Of a stretch of DNA of 64,000 bases, positions 12,455 to 22,850 are shown one piece after another; the first letter of the stretch is position 1, and each line of letters starts with the position of its first letter. The notes beneath the pieces are model-generated. The model was given only the letters and a program-made list of their open reading frames with translations, did no database searches and was not told the DNA's origin. Where the stretch lies: positions 21,040,694 to 21,104,693 of the forward strand of contig BRKX01000014.1 of assembly GCA_026008535.1 (NCBI GenBank), in the 5' to 3' direction. Origin of the DNA: Perilla frutescens. Lineage: Eukaryota > Streptophyta > Magnoliopsida > Lamiales > Lamiaceae. Both the position numbers and the translations under genes were made by a program.

Positions 12455-15357
12455 ATTGGATCAAGTGAGAACTACACCCCTTGTGAGAATAGAGAACCAA
12501 TATGAGTCATAGATCTGGCATATTTGGACGGCCAAGATATGTTGCAAAATTAAAAAATCGCGGTGGCATTCTCGTAATATTGTCAACTTTTTAATGAGGT
12601 GATGATATTTTTGTAATTTAGGAATTCTCTTTATTTTTGGAATAAAATCTCCTTCCTTCGTAATCTGTTTTCCATTCGAAATATATTTTCTTTTTCATAT
12701 CGATTTTGTGTGTGTTTATGCATTCCAGATTCCAGTTGATTCTCTTCGAAATCTATTCATCTTAATCGTTGCTAACGCGATTTTTCCTGGAGTTTTTATT
12801 GTTCGCTGTTCTTCGATGAAGACTCCGGGTAAAACTATTTTTGTTGTACTTTTCATGTGATTCTTTTCGATTTGTTTTAGATTTATTCGATAATTTGTTA
12901 TATTTTTTTCAGATTTAAATGATAGATGTGTTCATTCATGTAATGTACTATATCTATATTTTTGGAAGTTAATTAATTTGAATGAATTTTTTTCCTAGAT
13001 TTAAATGAATTTTTGAATTTTCACGATAAATAGATGTTTTCAGGTATGCAGATTATGTTTTCTTATTACTATGTATGTGTATTTCTACAAATGTTAGTTC
13101 ATCATCTGTTAGCATTACAAGATGTCTCATTAGCATTAGAGACGTTATCATTAGCACTACGAAACTAGTTATTAGCATTGTAAAAATAAATGAGTATCAT
13201 AAAAATATCTTTTTAACAGAGTATTTGCACGATGAGCACAGTATGAGCACTACCATTACAAGTTTTAGCACCACTGTAATTAATTTTAGCATTACTGTAA
13301 TCATTTTTAGCATGATCAAAGAATATATTTTTTTAGCATTAACGTGATTAGTTGTGTATTAAAATTTGCAGATTGTGTTGGCTCCATTTTTGAGACTTCT
13401 CTTGGGTTTTCTGAATTTTACACACCTGATTGTGAACCATCTTTGAAGCCTACGATAGACAAATTTTTTCGTACTTTAGATGATGGTATAACCTTTTACA
13501 AGGTGCATGCTTTATCATGTGGATTTGATATTTGTTTGTGTACTATAAAAATGTCTAAAGATGGTACTATAGTTCAGAAGTATGTTTTGTGCAACCGCGA
13601 GGGATCTAAAAACACATCGATTGATTTTTGTGAAACTTCAAAGAAAAAAGATGTCGTGTGTTATTGTTCCAGTATAGGGACAGTAGTTGATTTCAAAAAA
13701 CTTTAATTGAGATCTCAAGGCGTATGTTGTGGGCGTAGATGCCCAAATAATGTTGGATAAAATGGGTAAAATGCGTGAACGCTGCTCTGCTTTTACATTT
13801 GATTAGGAAGTTAACAAGAATGATCAGTTAAGATGTCTATTTTGGGCTGATCCAATATCAAGAAGGAACTTTTCATTATTTGGGGATGTGTCATTTGATG
13901 CAACATATAGGACTAGTCTACTTATTATTTAAATCTGTCATTCTATAATTTTAGCAGTTCCATACTGAAGTTTTAGCACTGGTAGTTGAAGTTTTAGCAC
14001 TTCTATTTCCTTTTTTTAGCATTGATGTTTGAATATTTGGTAGGTGACAATGTTAGCATCTGCAGTCTTGTTTATAATGAAAAAGATATTATAATAACAG
14101 AGATTTGCGATTTTTTATATGTTGACAAATATTCAATGCACCATTTACTGGAAAGGACAATCATGGGAGGCTTGTCATCTTTGGTGCCGCTTTAATGTCG
14201 AGTGAGGATGCTGAATCTTATTTATGGGTTCTTCAGAAATTTAAGGGTTGTATGGATTATTTTTTGAATTTTATGGGCTGTCTGCACCTAGTGAAGTTGA
14301 GGTGCTTCCACCTGACTTTGTGAAGACTAAAGGTAGTGGAAGTCGCATAAAATCAAAATAATATACGAACGCCGAATGCAAAAAGAAATCTTTAAGGATC
14401 TGCAAGAAGTGTAATAAAAAATGCAGTCATGATTCTGAGAACTGCGGGAAGAAGTAGATATATACAATTTTTTTTCATACTTCTCATACTAATTTTTTAT
14501 TAATGCTACTAATATTCTTTTTTTGTAATGCTATACACATAGTTGATATTCTTTTTTACATTGCTAATAAAGAGTTTGATAATGCTAATAAGAGTGTCTG
14601 TACTGCTGTTATAGTTCTTTATACTGCTAATAAGTCATTTACTCTAATATCTTGCAACATGATCTTGCATGTGTAGCCTCTAACACTCGTTGATATCTTT
14701 CGTGAAATAATGCTAAGGTGAGATTTATCACATTGTTAATTTAATAAAACTGTAATACCATTTGTTCATGATTGTGCTTTATAATTTAATGATAATCTAA
14801 AATGAGATATGATGATGCAAATACAGTCAAGAATGATGCTAGTACCACAAATCACATTTGTTGGTTTGTAATGACTATGACAAGTCTTTAATCACAATGC
14901 TAATAAAGGGTTACGTTAATGCAAAAAATGAGAGATTGCAATGCTAATAGTGGTTGCACTATATTGATTGATAATTCAACATGTAACAGTGTTTGTTCGT
15001 GATTTTTTTACAATGTCGGTGACATATTTTTATGCAAATGCTAAAAAAGAGTCATGCTAAAATAAGTCATGACAATCCTTAAAAGAGTCATGACAATGCT
15101 AAAATAGGAAATGACAGTGCTAAAACCTTAAATTGAAAAATATACACGTAAATTCTGAGTATTCATATATTTTCAAAATTTCCGATTTCCTTTACTAAGA
15201 TTCAGGGGCAGCGAAGTTGGACGTTATTACAATTATGCCACCGCATTTTTTAAATTTTTGGAACATATCTTGGCCGTCCAAATAGACGAGATCTATGGTT
15301 CAGATTGATTATTAGTTCTCACATAGGGTGTGGTTCCTTCTGGAACCCAACCATACT
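12455..15357 (+). mobile_element. MULE-type element C with FAR1-like transposase remnant
   Basis: Long terminal inverted repeats of about 120-130 bp are visible: left about 12463-12585, right about 15222-15356. They share segments such as TATTTGGACGGCCAAGATAT and GCGGTGGCAT in opposite orientation, and the outer part matches elements A and B. TA microsatellites flank both sides (12402-12431 and 15357-15380), which suggests insertion into a TA repeat. TTAGCATTA-like motifs fill the non-coding parts (about 13085-13340, 13945-14030, 14490-15125). The single gene inside is a decayed FAR1-like transposase. Long TIRs with a FAR1/MULE-domain gene support a Mutator-like class. Confidence 0.75.
12816..14457 (+). 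pseudogene. FAR1/FRS-like MULE transposase pseudogene
   Basis: Exon 1 (12816-12828, MKTP plus one base) ends at a GT donor. Exon 2 begins after AG near 13368 and restores the codon for Asp (DCVGSIF). Its open part to 13706 is a FAR1 DNA-binding domain with FYKVHALSCGFDICLCTIKM and KYVLCNREG. A frame disruption near 13706 separates it from MULE-domain sequence: AYVVGVDAQIMLDKMGK, then LFWADPISRRNFSLFGD and a VSFDATY motif around the first catalytic Asp (about 13830-13910), interrupted by a stop near 13803. Downstream pieces are broken. The C-terminus (about 14285-14457) keeps a PPDFVKTKGSGSR motif and a Cys-rich tail CKKCNKKCSHDSENC like the zinc knuckle of FRS proteins. It is not translatable as one protein. 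Confidence 0.75.
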
Positions 15358-15380
15358 ATATATATATATATATATATATA

Positions 15381-16603
15381 ATGTTCAATGAATATTATCT
15401 ATTGATCACTTGCTCATTCTCAAGGTGACAAGCAACTTGGATAGACAATAAATTCTTTGCATTAATCAAAAATAACAAAATAATCATCATGATTTTATAT
15501 TATTTATGTTGTCTTTCAATTACGTCGATGTAAGATATATATATATATATACATATATATATAATTTTTTTTGTAATGCAAATTAAAATTTGTAAGAAAT
15601 AGTTTGCGTTAAGAGATATATTGGGTGTTTTATTTTTAATTGTTTTAATTGTATCAAATATTGAATAAGAATCATGATAATTTTCTTATTATGTTCCAAA
15701 GATAGGTTAAAAAATATACTAGTATTTATTTTTTTCTCAGAATCACATTTCTACAAATTATATTTCTAGATAACTTTAATTTTCTGGCAATCAAATAAGT
15801 CTTGACAACTATGTTTATGTGAAAAAGAATGAAACGGAGAAAGAGTTGATAGTAATGAAGTTGTAGAAAAGTGCTCTTAAATTGTGATTAATTTTTTATG
15901 TATATGTGGAAGCAAGCATGCATTGAGATTGATTTTCTCGACGCTCAATTGGGTCACACACTAAGTTGGGCTTTTGCTTAACTCAATGAAGCCCAATTAA
16001 TAAACTTATAAACCCAGCTTACTGGAAAATTTGATGCGTCCCCCAATCACATTAGTAGATATTAATTATGTTTGTTGCGATTTTTTTCTACCTCTTATTT
16101 TGTAAATAGTATAGGTGTGTATTTTTATGATATCGTGTAAAAAAATTTAACAACATTGTCGTTTGCATAATAGGAGGCGACATAAAAAATCAGGATGAAC
16201 ATAATTAACATCTACTTAAAAAATAATATATATTCAAAGAAAAATATTAGAAAAAAATATTTTAAAAAATAAAAAGAAAATTTAGGCAGGTAGCATCGAA
16301 TTTTCCCAGCTTACGATAAAGCTAGACATTTGATTACGATGGGCCATTTGGAAAACTTTTATGAAGCAAATTTGCTTTTAGCTGTGCATGGGTTCATTTC
16401 TTTATTTTTATATTTTTAATATGTAACTTATTTAGTTAATTCCAAATTAAGATTTTATCACCCCTTTAAAAAAAAAAGAAGTTTTTTTTTTTTTTTTATT
16501 GGTCTTCTATTTTGTCATCAAATTTATATTTTTCTTTTGCCATTTTTATTCCTAATTTGTATTTGGTTCCTTTACAAAGTTAATGTTATATATTTATGAC
16601 TAT
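15381..16603. other. Gene-free AT-rich stretch
   Basis: No gene, RNA or element end is supported. A TA-rich microsatellite lies at about 15535-15562, and homopolymer A and T tracts at 16468-16498. Confidence 0.6.
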
Positions 16604-16985
16604 TTCCTTTGGGGATGGCCTAGTGGTGGAGTGGTGTTTCTTGAGGCCAAAGGTCTCAAGTTCGACCCACCACCAACACCGCTAGGTGTGAGCCTGTCAC
16701 ACCTGGTCTGCCAAATGTGGTTTACGCTCACACCTGGTCTGCCAAATGTGGTTTACCTCCCCTGTGTGGTTTGCAGGCTATTACACAGGGGTGGGATTTT
16801 ACCCAGTGCGCTACACAGGGGTGGGATTTTACCCAGTGCGCACCACGGTAGCGGCTGCGGGTTACCCTCGACATAAAAAAATAATAATAATACCCTATTA
16901 CACAGGGGTGGGATTTTACCCAGTGCGCACCATGGTAGCGGCTGCGGGTTACCCTCGATATAAAAAAATAAAAAAATAATAATAA
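16604..16985 (+). mobile_element. tRNA-derived SINE, copy 3, internally duplicated
   Basis: The head CTTTGGGGATGGCCTAGTGG and B-box-like CAAGTTCGACCC are at the left. Three duplications are visible inside: CACACCTGGTCTGCCAAATG occurs twice (about 16709 and 16732), the segment with ACAGGGGTGGGATTTTACCC occurs twice in tandem (16785, 16815), and the whole 3' portion through GGTAGCGGCTGCGGGTTACC recurs after a short A-rich linker (16900-16965). It ends in an A/AAT-rich tail. Open frames across it are repeats of the SINE, not genes. Confidence 0.75.
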
Positions 16986-18701
16986 TAACACACTTCTGCA
17001 GTATCATTTTTCCCGCTCACTCCTAAGGGTATTTTAGTCAATTTTGCATTCAATAATTTAATAGTAAGTTATAGATAATTTAATGGCATCATTTCTATAA
17101 TAATATTTCTACAATTAACGTTTATATCATAAAGAAAATTAAATCTTTCTATAATTAATATAATAATTAGTCATATCATAATTTCAATCAATATATTATA
17201 TTCTACAATTAAATCTTACAATGATGTTAAGGTATAATACCTTCAGTTCTTCACGTTATATATATGGAATACTATTCCATCAAAATTATCCTTCAAAGCA
17301 TTTCACTTATATAATATTGTAGCCATAAGTTATATATGCAATTCATGTATGCGTATATAACATATATAATTCACAATCATATTATATATTTTATATTGGC
17401 TAATTAAATTTTCGGTTACTTTACAATATAGATATCAAATCATTTTATTATATTTTATTTAAGATAAATTCATTTTCATCAATCTAGCAAGCAATTTATC
17501 ATAATTGCATCCAGAAACTCAGCTAATCATATTGTTCCCAAAAATAAATATCAAAATATTGTGCTTATAAATACAATATGTTTGTGAGAACTCAATGAAA
17601 ATTTTTGAATGATGTGTAAGGTTTGCAATTATTTATCCATTCTATTCTTATTTTGAATAAACGTCAAAGATTGTGTTAATTTGTCTCTTATTTTGTTTTC
17701 CGTTTTATTATTTTGTAGTGGAGATAATTAATTAATTTATCGCTTCATTTTGCAGCTTTGCACGAGATATATTGATATGAATTGTATGTGAAATTAGGAG
17801 CTCAATTCAATCAAAGTTTGTTATTTATTTATACATGATAATAATATAGTTCTTCAATTATGTATATAATTTCTACAATATCTTCTTCAAGCGCATACAG
17901 ACTCCAATGATGGACCTTTTTTTAGAAATGTTTAGGGAGTATGGTGGGAACTGGGAAGCAACTTATTTTTAGAATCTTAGAAAAAAATTGGACAAATGAT
18001 AAACTGTATATTATCTCAGGTTTTTAATATAATTTTGCTATGTGTGAGTTTTTAGTATAATGTTGGTTTCTATTTTACAAAATTATAAATATCGTATTCT
18101 TGCATCACACTAGAGTAAAGTGAGTGTTAATAATTAAAAAGAGAAATTTTAGTATTTTTAATATGTACATTGGGTGAATTTTAAATATTTAATATTTATC
18201 AAATTTTAGAAATTTATGTGTTTATTCAATCCATCCAATAGCTGATATATATAATAGTAATGGTGATGTTAGTATTGATTTATAATTTCTTATATACATA
18301 ATTTACATAAAAAGTTAGTTCTATATAGTCATTTTAGGACAATATTTTTGTTGGAAAGGAACAATTCTTTAAATTTTGATAAGAATGGTTATTTGTATTG
18401 TAAAAAATGATGCAAGAAAATTTTGTATAAGGAAAATTTTTATGCATAGAATAAACCTTAATAAATTGAACTATTAATTAATAAAAACAATTAAAAAATA
18501 TATTTTGTGCATTAAAAATAATCGTATTTTTGTGTTTGATACTATTTTAAAAATACACACAAATATACTTTTAATTTAGCCATGTATACAGAAATGAAAT
18601 TATAATTCAATGAATATTTTTTCGTTATTATTTAATAAAATTCATAAATTTTAAAATTATTTTTTATTCATATTATTTAAATTTAAATAGGTACATTGAT
18701 T
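16986..18701. other. Gene-free AT-rich stretch, possibly the body of a Helitron
   Basis: No ORF or RNA gene is supported. The stretch ends at a Helitron-like 3' terminus (18702-18728), so some of it may be a non-autonomous Helitron; I could not fix a 5' TC end. Confidence 0.45.
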
Positions 18702-18728
18702 CCGTGCATTGCACGGGAGAAATGCTAG
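18702..18728 (+). mobile_element. Helitron-type 3' terminus
   Basis: The hairpin CCGTGCA-T-TGCACGG (18702-18716) is followed by GAGAAATG and a terminal CTAG at 18725-18728, next to T. This is the classical Helitron end arrangement. A related end lies on the minus strand at 8713-8688. Confidence 0.6.
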
Positions 18729-18827
18729 TATTGCTTAAAATATTACTAGCTATAAAGTGCAGAGCGGAACATGAAAAGAATATTATGAGAATATTTGAAG
18801 CATATATACACGCTAATATATATGCAT

Positions 18828-18992
18828 TGTAAGATTTATCAATGGTCACGTGTTATTAATAATTAAGTTATTAAGATATTTATATTAATTTAAGTATCTT
18901 AATTATATGGTTTAAATAATTTGATATTTATCTGATAAATTGGTCATATTTATCTAAAGGTGGTTTCACGATATTTATCGCGTTGATAGAAC

Positions 18993-19025
<33 letters not shown>

Positions 19026-19211
19026 ACTGTGGTTATCTCACCTACCGATAAAACAATACACGCTTAAGAAAAATGGTGGGGGGGGGGGGGGAGAAACCAA
19101 TTTCTTCATCATCGAATAATTTATTATGACTTATTAAGGTTAGTATTCTGATTTATATATTGAATGTGAAAATCATGTAAGTTTTAAGATCTGTGCAATT
19201 TAAAGTTTACA
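18828..19211 (+). repeat. 5' LTR of Copia 1
   Basis: This 384-bp repeat starts TGTAAG and ends TTTACA. It contains a TA microsatellite (about 18997-19024) and a G run of about 14 bases (19078-19091). Compared with the 3' LTR it lacks about 40 bp near the middle, around the ACCGATAA segment. Confidence 0.9.
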
Positions 19212-19226
19212 GGTGGCATCAGAGCA
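19212..19226 (+). other. Primer-binding site of Copia 1
   Basis: GGTGGCATCAGAGC directly follows the 5' LTR. TGGYATCAGAGC matches the usual plant Copia primer site complementary to the 3' end of initiator tRNA-Met. Confidence 0.8.
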
Positions 19227-20230
19227 TGGTTTTAGAACTCGTGATTTTTCATTGCTGTTTTTATTAACCTTGAATTCCTTACGGAATTTCTTTGTTTAAA
19301 TCGCAATTCGATTTATATTAAATTGAAGCTTTTTTTTTACGTACTTCCGCTGCTAATAATACATACTACTTTGATATTTAAATTGCTTATATTGATTATA
19401 TCAAAGTGAATATATGATTGTGTTGTCGTGATTATTAATCAAGGGAAGAACTGCACTAATTAATTAATCTAAATGCGACACGTTTCATGAATGAATCTGG
19501 CTTCGAATTGATCAAACTTCGTTATCGAGATCAACTAATAATTTGTTCGTAATCATCAAGATTTGAAGTTTCCACATTCATGACATTAGATCAACAACAG
19601 ATTGAATAAATATATTCCAAATTATGATTATCGAATTGGTTTAACTTAATCAAGTCGGATTATATTTTATTCTTAATTATATGTCCCGTGTTTTATGTTT
19701 TGAGAGCTTATGATGTTGGCAATTTGTATTCCGCCTATATGTGCTATTTACTGGAATTTTCGATTCTCAATGCTTCGCACATATATCATGATGAATATTA
19801 ATATTCCATACAACTCATTATATGCTTAATGTTTTATGTGAATTTTCATATTTTGTTATGTCATATTATATATTATATTATGTGCTTGATGCTGAAATAT
19901 TATCAAGTCTTAATTGATGATTTATTATATGATTGGAATTTATTTAATATTGGTCTGTTAATCACTAAAGTGGTATGACCTGAAAGTTTAATAATAAATT
20001 TTGATCATATAATTATTTTCAATTATCCATAATAATATGATGCTTGATTTAAGTCATTTTTAAATTATGGGTAGTTGAATTTCATAATTATAAGACACTT
20101 AAGAATCACTCAAAGATCGATTATATGTTCTTATAATTTATGAATATAAGTGTGATAATTGATATATCATGTTCTAACTATTTTGGATATCCAAACATAA
20201 CAAAATGGTTTAAAGTTGTCATATTCAAGA

Positions 20231-20466
20231 GTTAGAGTTTTTTTAAGGACAACAACTTAGGCCGATTTGGAAAAGAGGACAAATTTATTGCGGGCCGAAA
20301 TTTAAGGACATTAACATTTAAGTGTTGTGTCCGTAGGCCAATTTTCAATCCGTTCGGGCTACGGATGCAACACTTAAATGTTAATGTCCTTAAATTTTGA
20401 CCCGCAATAAATTTATCCTCTTTTCCAAATCGGTCTAAGTTGTTGTCCTTAAAAAAACTCTAACTC
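20231..20466. mobile_element. Foldback MITE 1 in the Copia 1 leader
   Basis: A near-perfect inverted repeat: the left arm begins AGTTTTTTTAAGGACAACAA and the right arm ends with its complement. The centre lies near 20345. It is flanked by GTTAGAG on the left and CTCTAAC on the right, so the terminal arms extend to those bases. There is no coding capacity. Confidence 0.8.
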
Positions 20467-20489
20467 ATGTAGGAGAAACAATAGACTGC

Positions 20490-20722
20490 CTTTTTTTAAG
20501 GACAACAACTTAGGCTGATTTGGAAAAGAGGACAAATTTATTATGGGCTGAAATTTAAGGACATCACGTGCATCTCACGTGAGGTCCAGCCCGTTCGGGC
20601 TGAAAATTGGCCTACGGACGCAATGCTTAAATGTTAATGTCCTTAAATTTCGGCCCGCAATAAATTTGTCCTCTTTTCCAAATCGGCCTAAGTTGTTGTC
20701 CTTAAAAAAACTCTAACTCTCA
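20490..20722. mobile_element. Foldback MITE 2 in the Copia 1 leader
   Basis: A second copy of the same family lies about 25 bp after the first, with arms TTTTTTTAAGGACAACAACT and complement. Its middle differs (a CACGTGCATCTCACGTGAGG segment near 20565), so it is a related copy and not a simple recent tandem duplication. Confidence 0.75.
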
Positions 20723-20913
20723 TATTCAATTATCAAATTATGGTGAATTTGCAAGCATCATTATGATTATGATTGTATATTATTGTATCACCTAAAGCAG
20801 AGCATCAATATACATTTATTGTTATCGATCTTGAATCTGTTTAAGTAACTCAAAACATTAATGTGTAAAAATTATACTATCCTTGCAGTGCCCACTCCGT
20901 CGCTCTTCATTCG

Positions 20914-21770
20914 CATGCTTCGTCTGTTCCAATATTTAATGGATTGAACTTTTCTAATTGGTGTGAACAAATCCGATTTCACCTTGGTGTTTTGGATCTT
21001 GATTCATCACTTGACGTTAAAAAGTCTGCTATTACTGACACTAGCAGTGCTGCTGAAAAGTCTATCCACGATGCTTGGGTGAAATCAAACAAAACAAGTC
21101 TTATGTTTATGCGAATACGTGTAGCAGACAATATCAAGTCTACCATTCCAGACACTGAAAGTGCTAAGGAATTTCTAAAATTTGTGAAAGAACGTTCCCA
21201 AACTTCTGATAAATCTGTTGTTGGGACTTTAATGGCTACTTTAACCACCATGAAATTTGATGGTTCTCATAGCATGCATGAACATGTCATTAAAATGACT
21301 AACCTTGTAGCAAGACTTAAGTCATTGGGGATGAACATGGATGAGAATTTTCTTGTGCGGTTTATCATAAACTCGCTTCCCTCTAAGTACAATCCATTCC
21401 AAATGAACTATAACACCATGAAAGATAAGTGGAATGTGAATGAACTTTACGGAATGTTAGTTCAAGGGGAAACAAGGCTTAAGAATTAAGGAACTCATTC
21501 TATTAATCTCGCAATTAATCAAGGAGCTGGTAAGAAAGTCATCAGAAAGAAGAGAAAGGGCAAACAAGGACTACATAAAGTGAATGAGTCATTGGCCCAA
21601 ATCCAGAAAAATGAACTTGACAATCTTAAGTGCCGGTTTTGTAGAAAGTCTGGACACTTTCAAAGAGATTGTCTGAAACGTAAAGCATGGTTTGAAAAGA
21701 AAGGTATACATAATGTTTTTGTATGTTTCAAATCTAATTTAGTTGAAGTTCCTAATAACACTTGGTGACT
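20914..21770 (+). pseudogene. Copia 1 gag (nucleocapsid) pseudogene
   Basis: The open segment 20944-21489 encodes a Copia gag polyprotein domain with patterns such as LNFSNWCEQIRFHLG and SAKEFLKFVKERSQ, and LPSKYNPFQMNYN. A TAA at 21487-21489 interrupts it. The same frame resumes after the stop to 21768 with basic residues and a zinc knuckle CRFCRKSGHFQRDC (CX2CX4HX4C, about 21631-21672). No in-frame ATG lies directly before the domain, so the original start appears lost. Confidence 0.8.
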
Positions 21771-22850
21771 TGATTCTGACTGTACCACTCACATTTCAAA
21801 TACGATACAGGGATTCCTTACGACCTGAATCACAGATCCAAATGAAAACTTCATTTATATGGGAAATCGAGTCAAAGCTCATGCTGAAGCCATTGGAACC
21901 TTTCGTTTGATTCTAGATATTGGACATCACTTAGACTTGCTTGAAACTCTATATGTCCTTTCTGTTTCTCATAACTTAGTTTCTTTATCCAAACTTGATT
22001 CTGTTGGATATTTCTTTAAATTCGGTAATAGATGTTTCAGTTTGTTCAAATAATTTTTTTTATCGGTTCTGGTATTCTGCATGATGGCTTATATAAATTA
22101 AAACTTGATCATCTTTTTGCTGAGACTCTCTTGACCCTGCATCATAATGTTGGAACTAAACGTGATTTAGCTAATGGAAATTCTGCTTGCTTATGGCATA
22201 AACGTTTGGGACACATCTCCAAAGAAAGATTACAAAGATTAGTAAAGAATGAAATTCTTTCCAATTTAGATTTGACTGATCTTGGTATTTGTGTGGATTG
22301 CATTAAAGGAAAACAGACAAAACACACAAAGAAAGGAGCCACAAGAAGCACACAACTTCTTGAAATAATGCACATTGACATTTGTGGGCCTTTTGATGTT
22401 CCATCCTTTGGGAAGGAAAAAATTTTCATCACCTTTATTGATATTTTTCACGATACAGCTATATCTATCTATTACAAGAAAAATCTCAGTCTATAAATGC
22501 TTTAGAAGTGTTTATTAATGAGGTTGAAAGACAATTAGATAGAAAAGTGAAAATCATCAGGTCTAACAAGGGTGGTGAATATTATGGCAGATATGATGAA
22601 TCAGGGCAATGCCCAGACCCATTTGCTAAATTCCTTGAAAAGCGTGGTATATGTGCTCAATACACTATGCCAGGTACACCATAACAAAATGGTGTAGTAG
22701 AAAGGCGTAATCGTACTCTTATGGATATGGTTAGGAACATGTTAAGTAACTCTTCTTTACCTATTTCATTGTGGATGTATGCACTTAAAAATGTCATGTA
22801 TCTGTTAAACAGGGTTCCTAGCAAAGCAGTTCCCTATGGACGGGTATGAA
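21766..22850 (+). pseudogene. Copia 1 protease and integrase pseudogene
   Basis: The protease core reads WLDSDCTTHIS, where active elements have D-S/T-G-A, so the catalytic motif is altered. A GAG pre-integrase region follows with CLWHKRLGHISKERLQRLVK (about 22189-22250) and CVDCIKGKQTK. The integrase core starts at IMHIDICGPF, then a frameshift near 22485 leads to RSNKGGEYYG, where the second catalytic Asp is Asn. After a stop (about 22682) comes QNGVVERRNRTL with the catalytic Glu. Multiple lesions make it inactive. Confidence 0.8.

Noticed and set aside
16583..17007. Several open frames on both strands across 16.6-17.0 kb
   Set aside because: They read through the internally duplicated SINE; the repeated peptides mirror the DNA repeats and have no independent coding support.
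20231..20722. Possible microRNA precursor hairpins
   Set aside because: The arms are near-perfect over about 100 bp and carry MITE-type ends present twice, which fits foldback transposons; no evidence of a processed miRNA from sequence alone.
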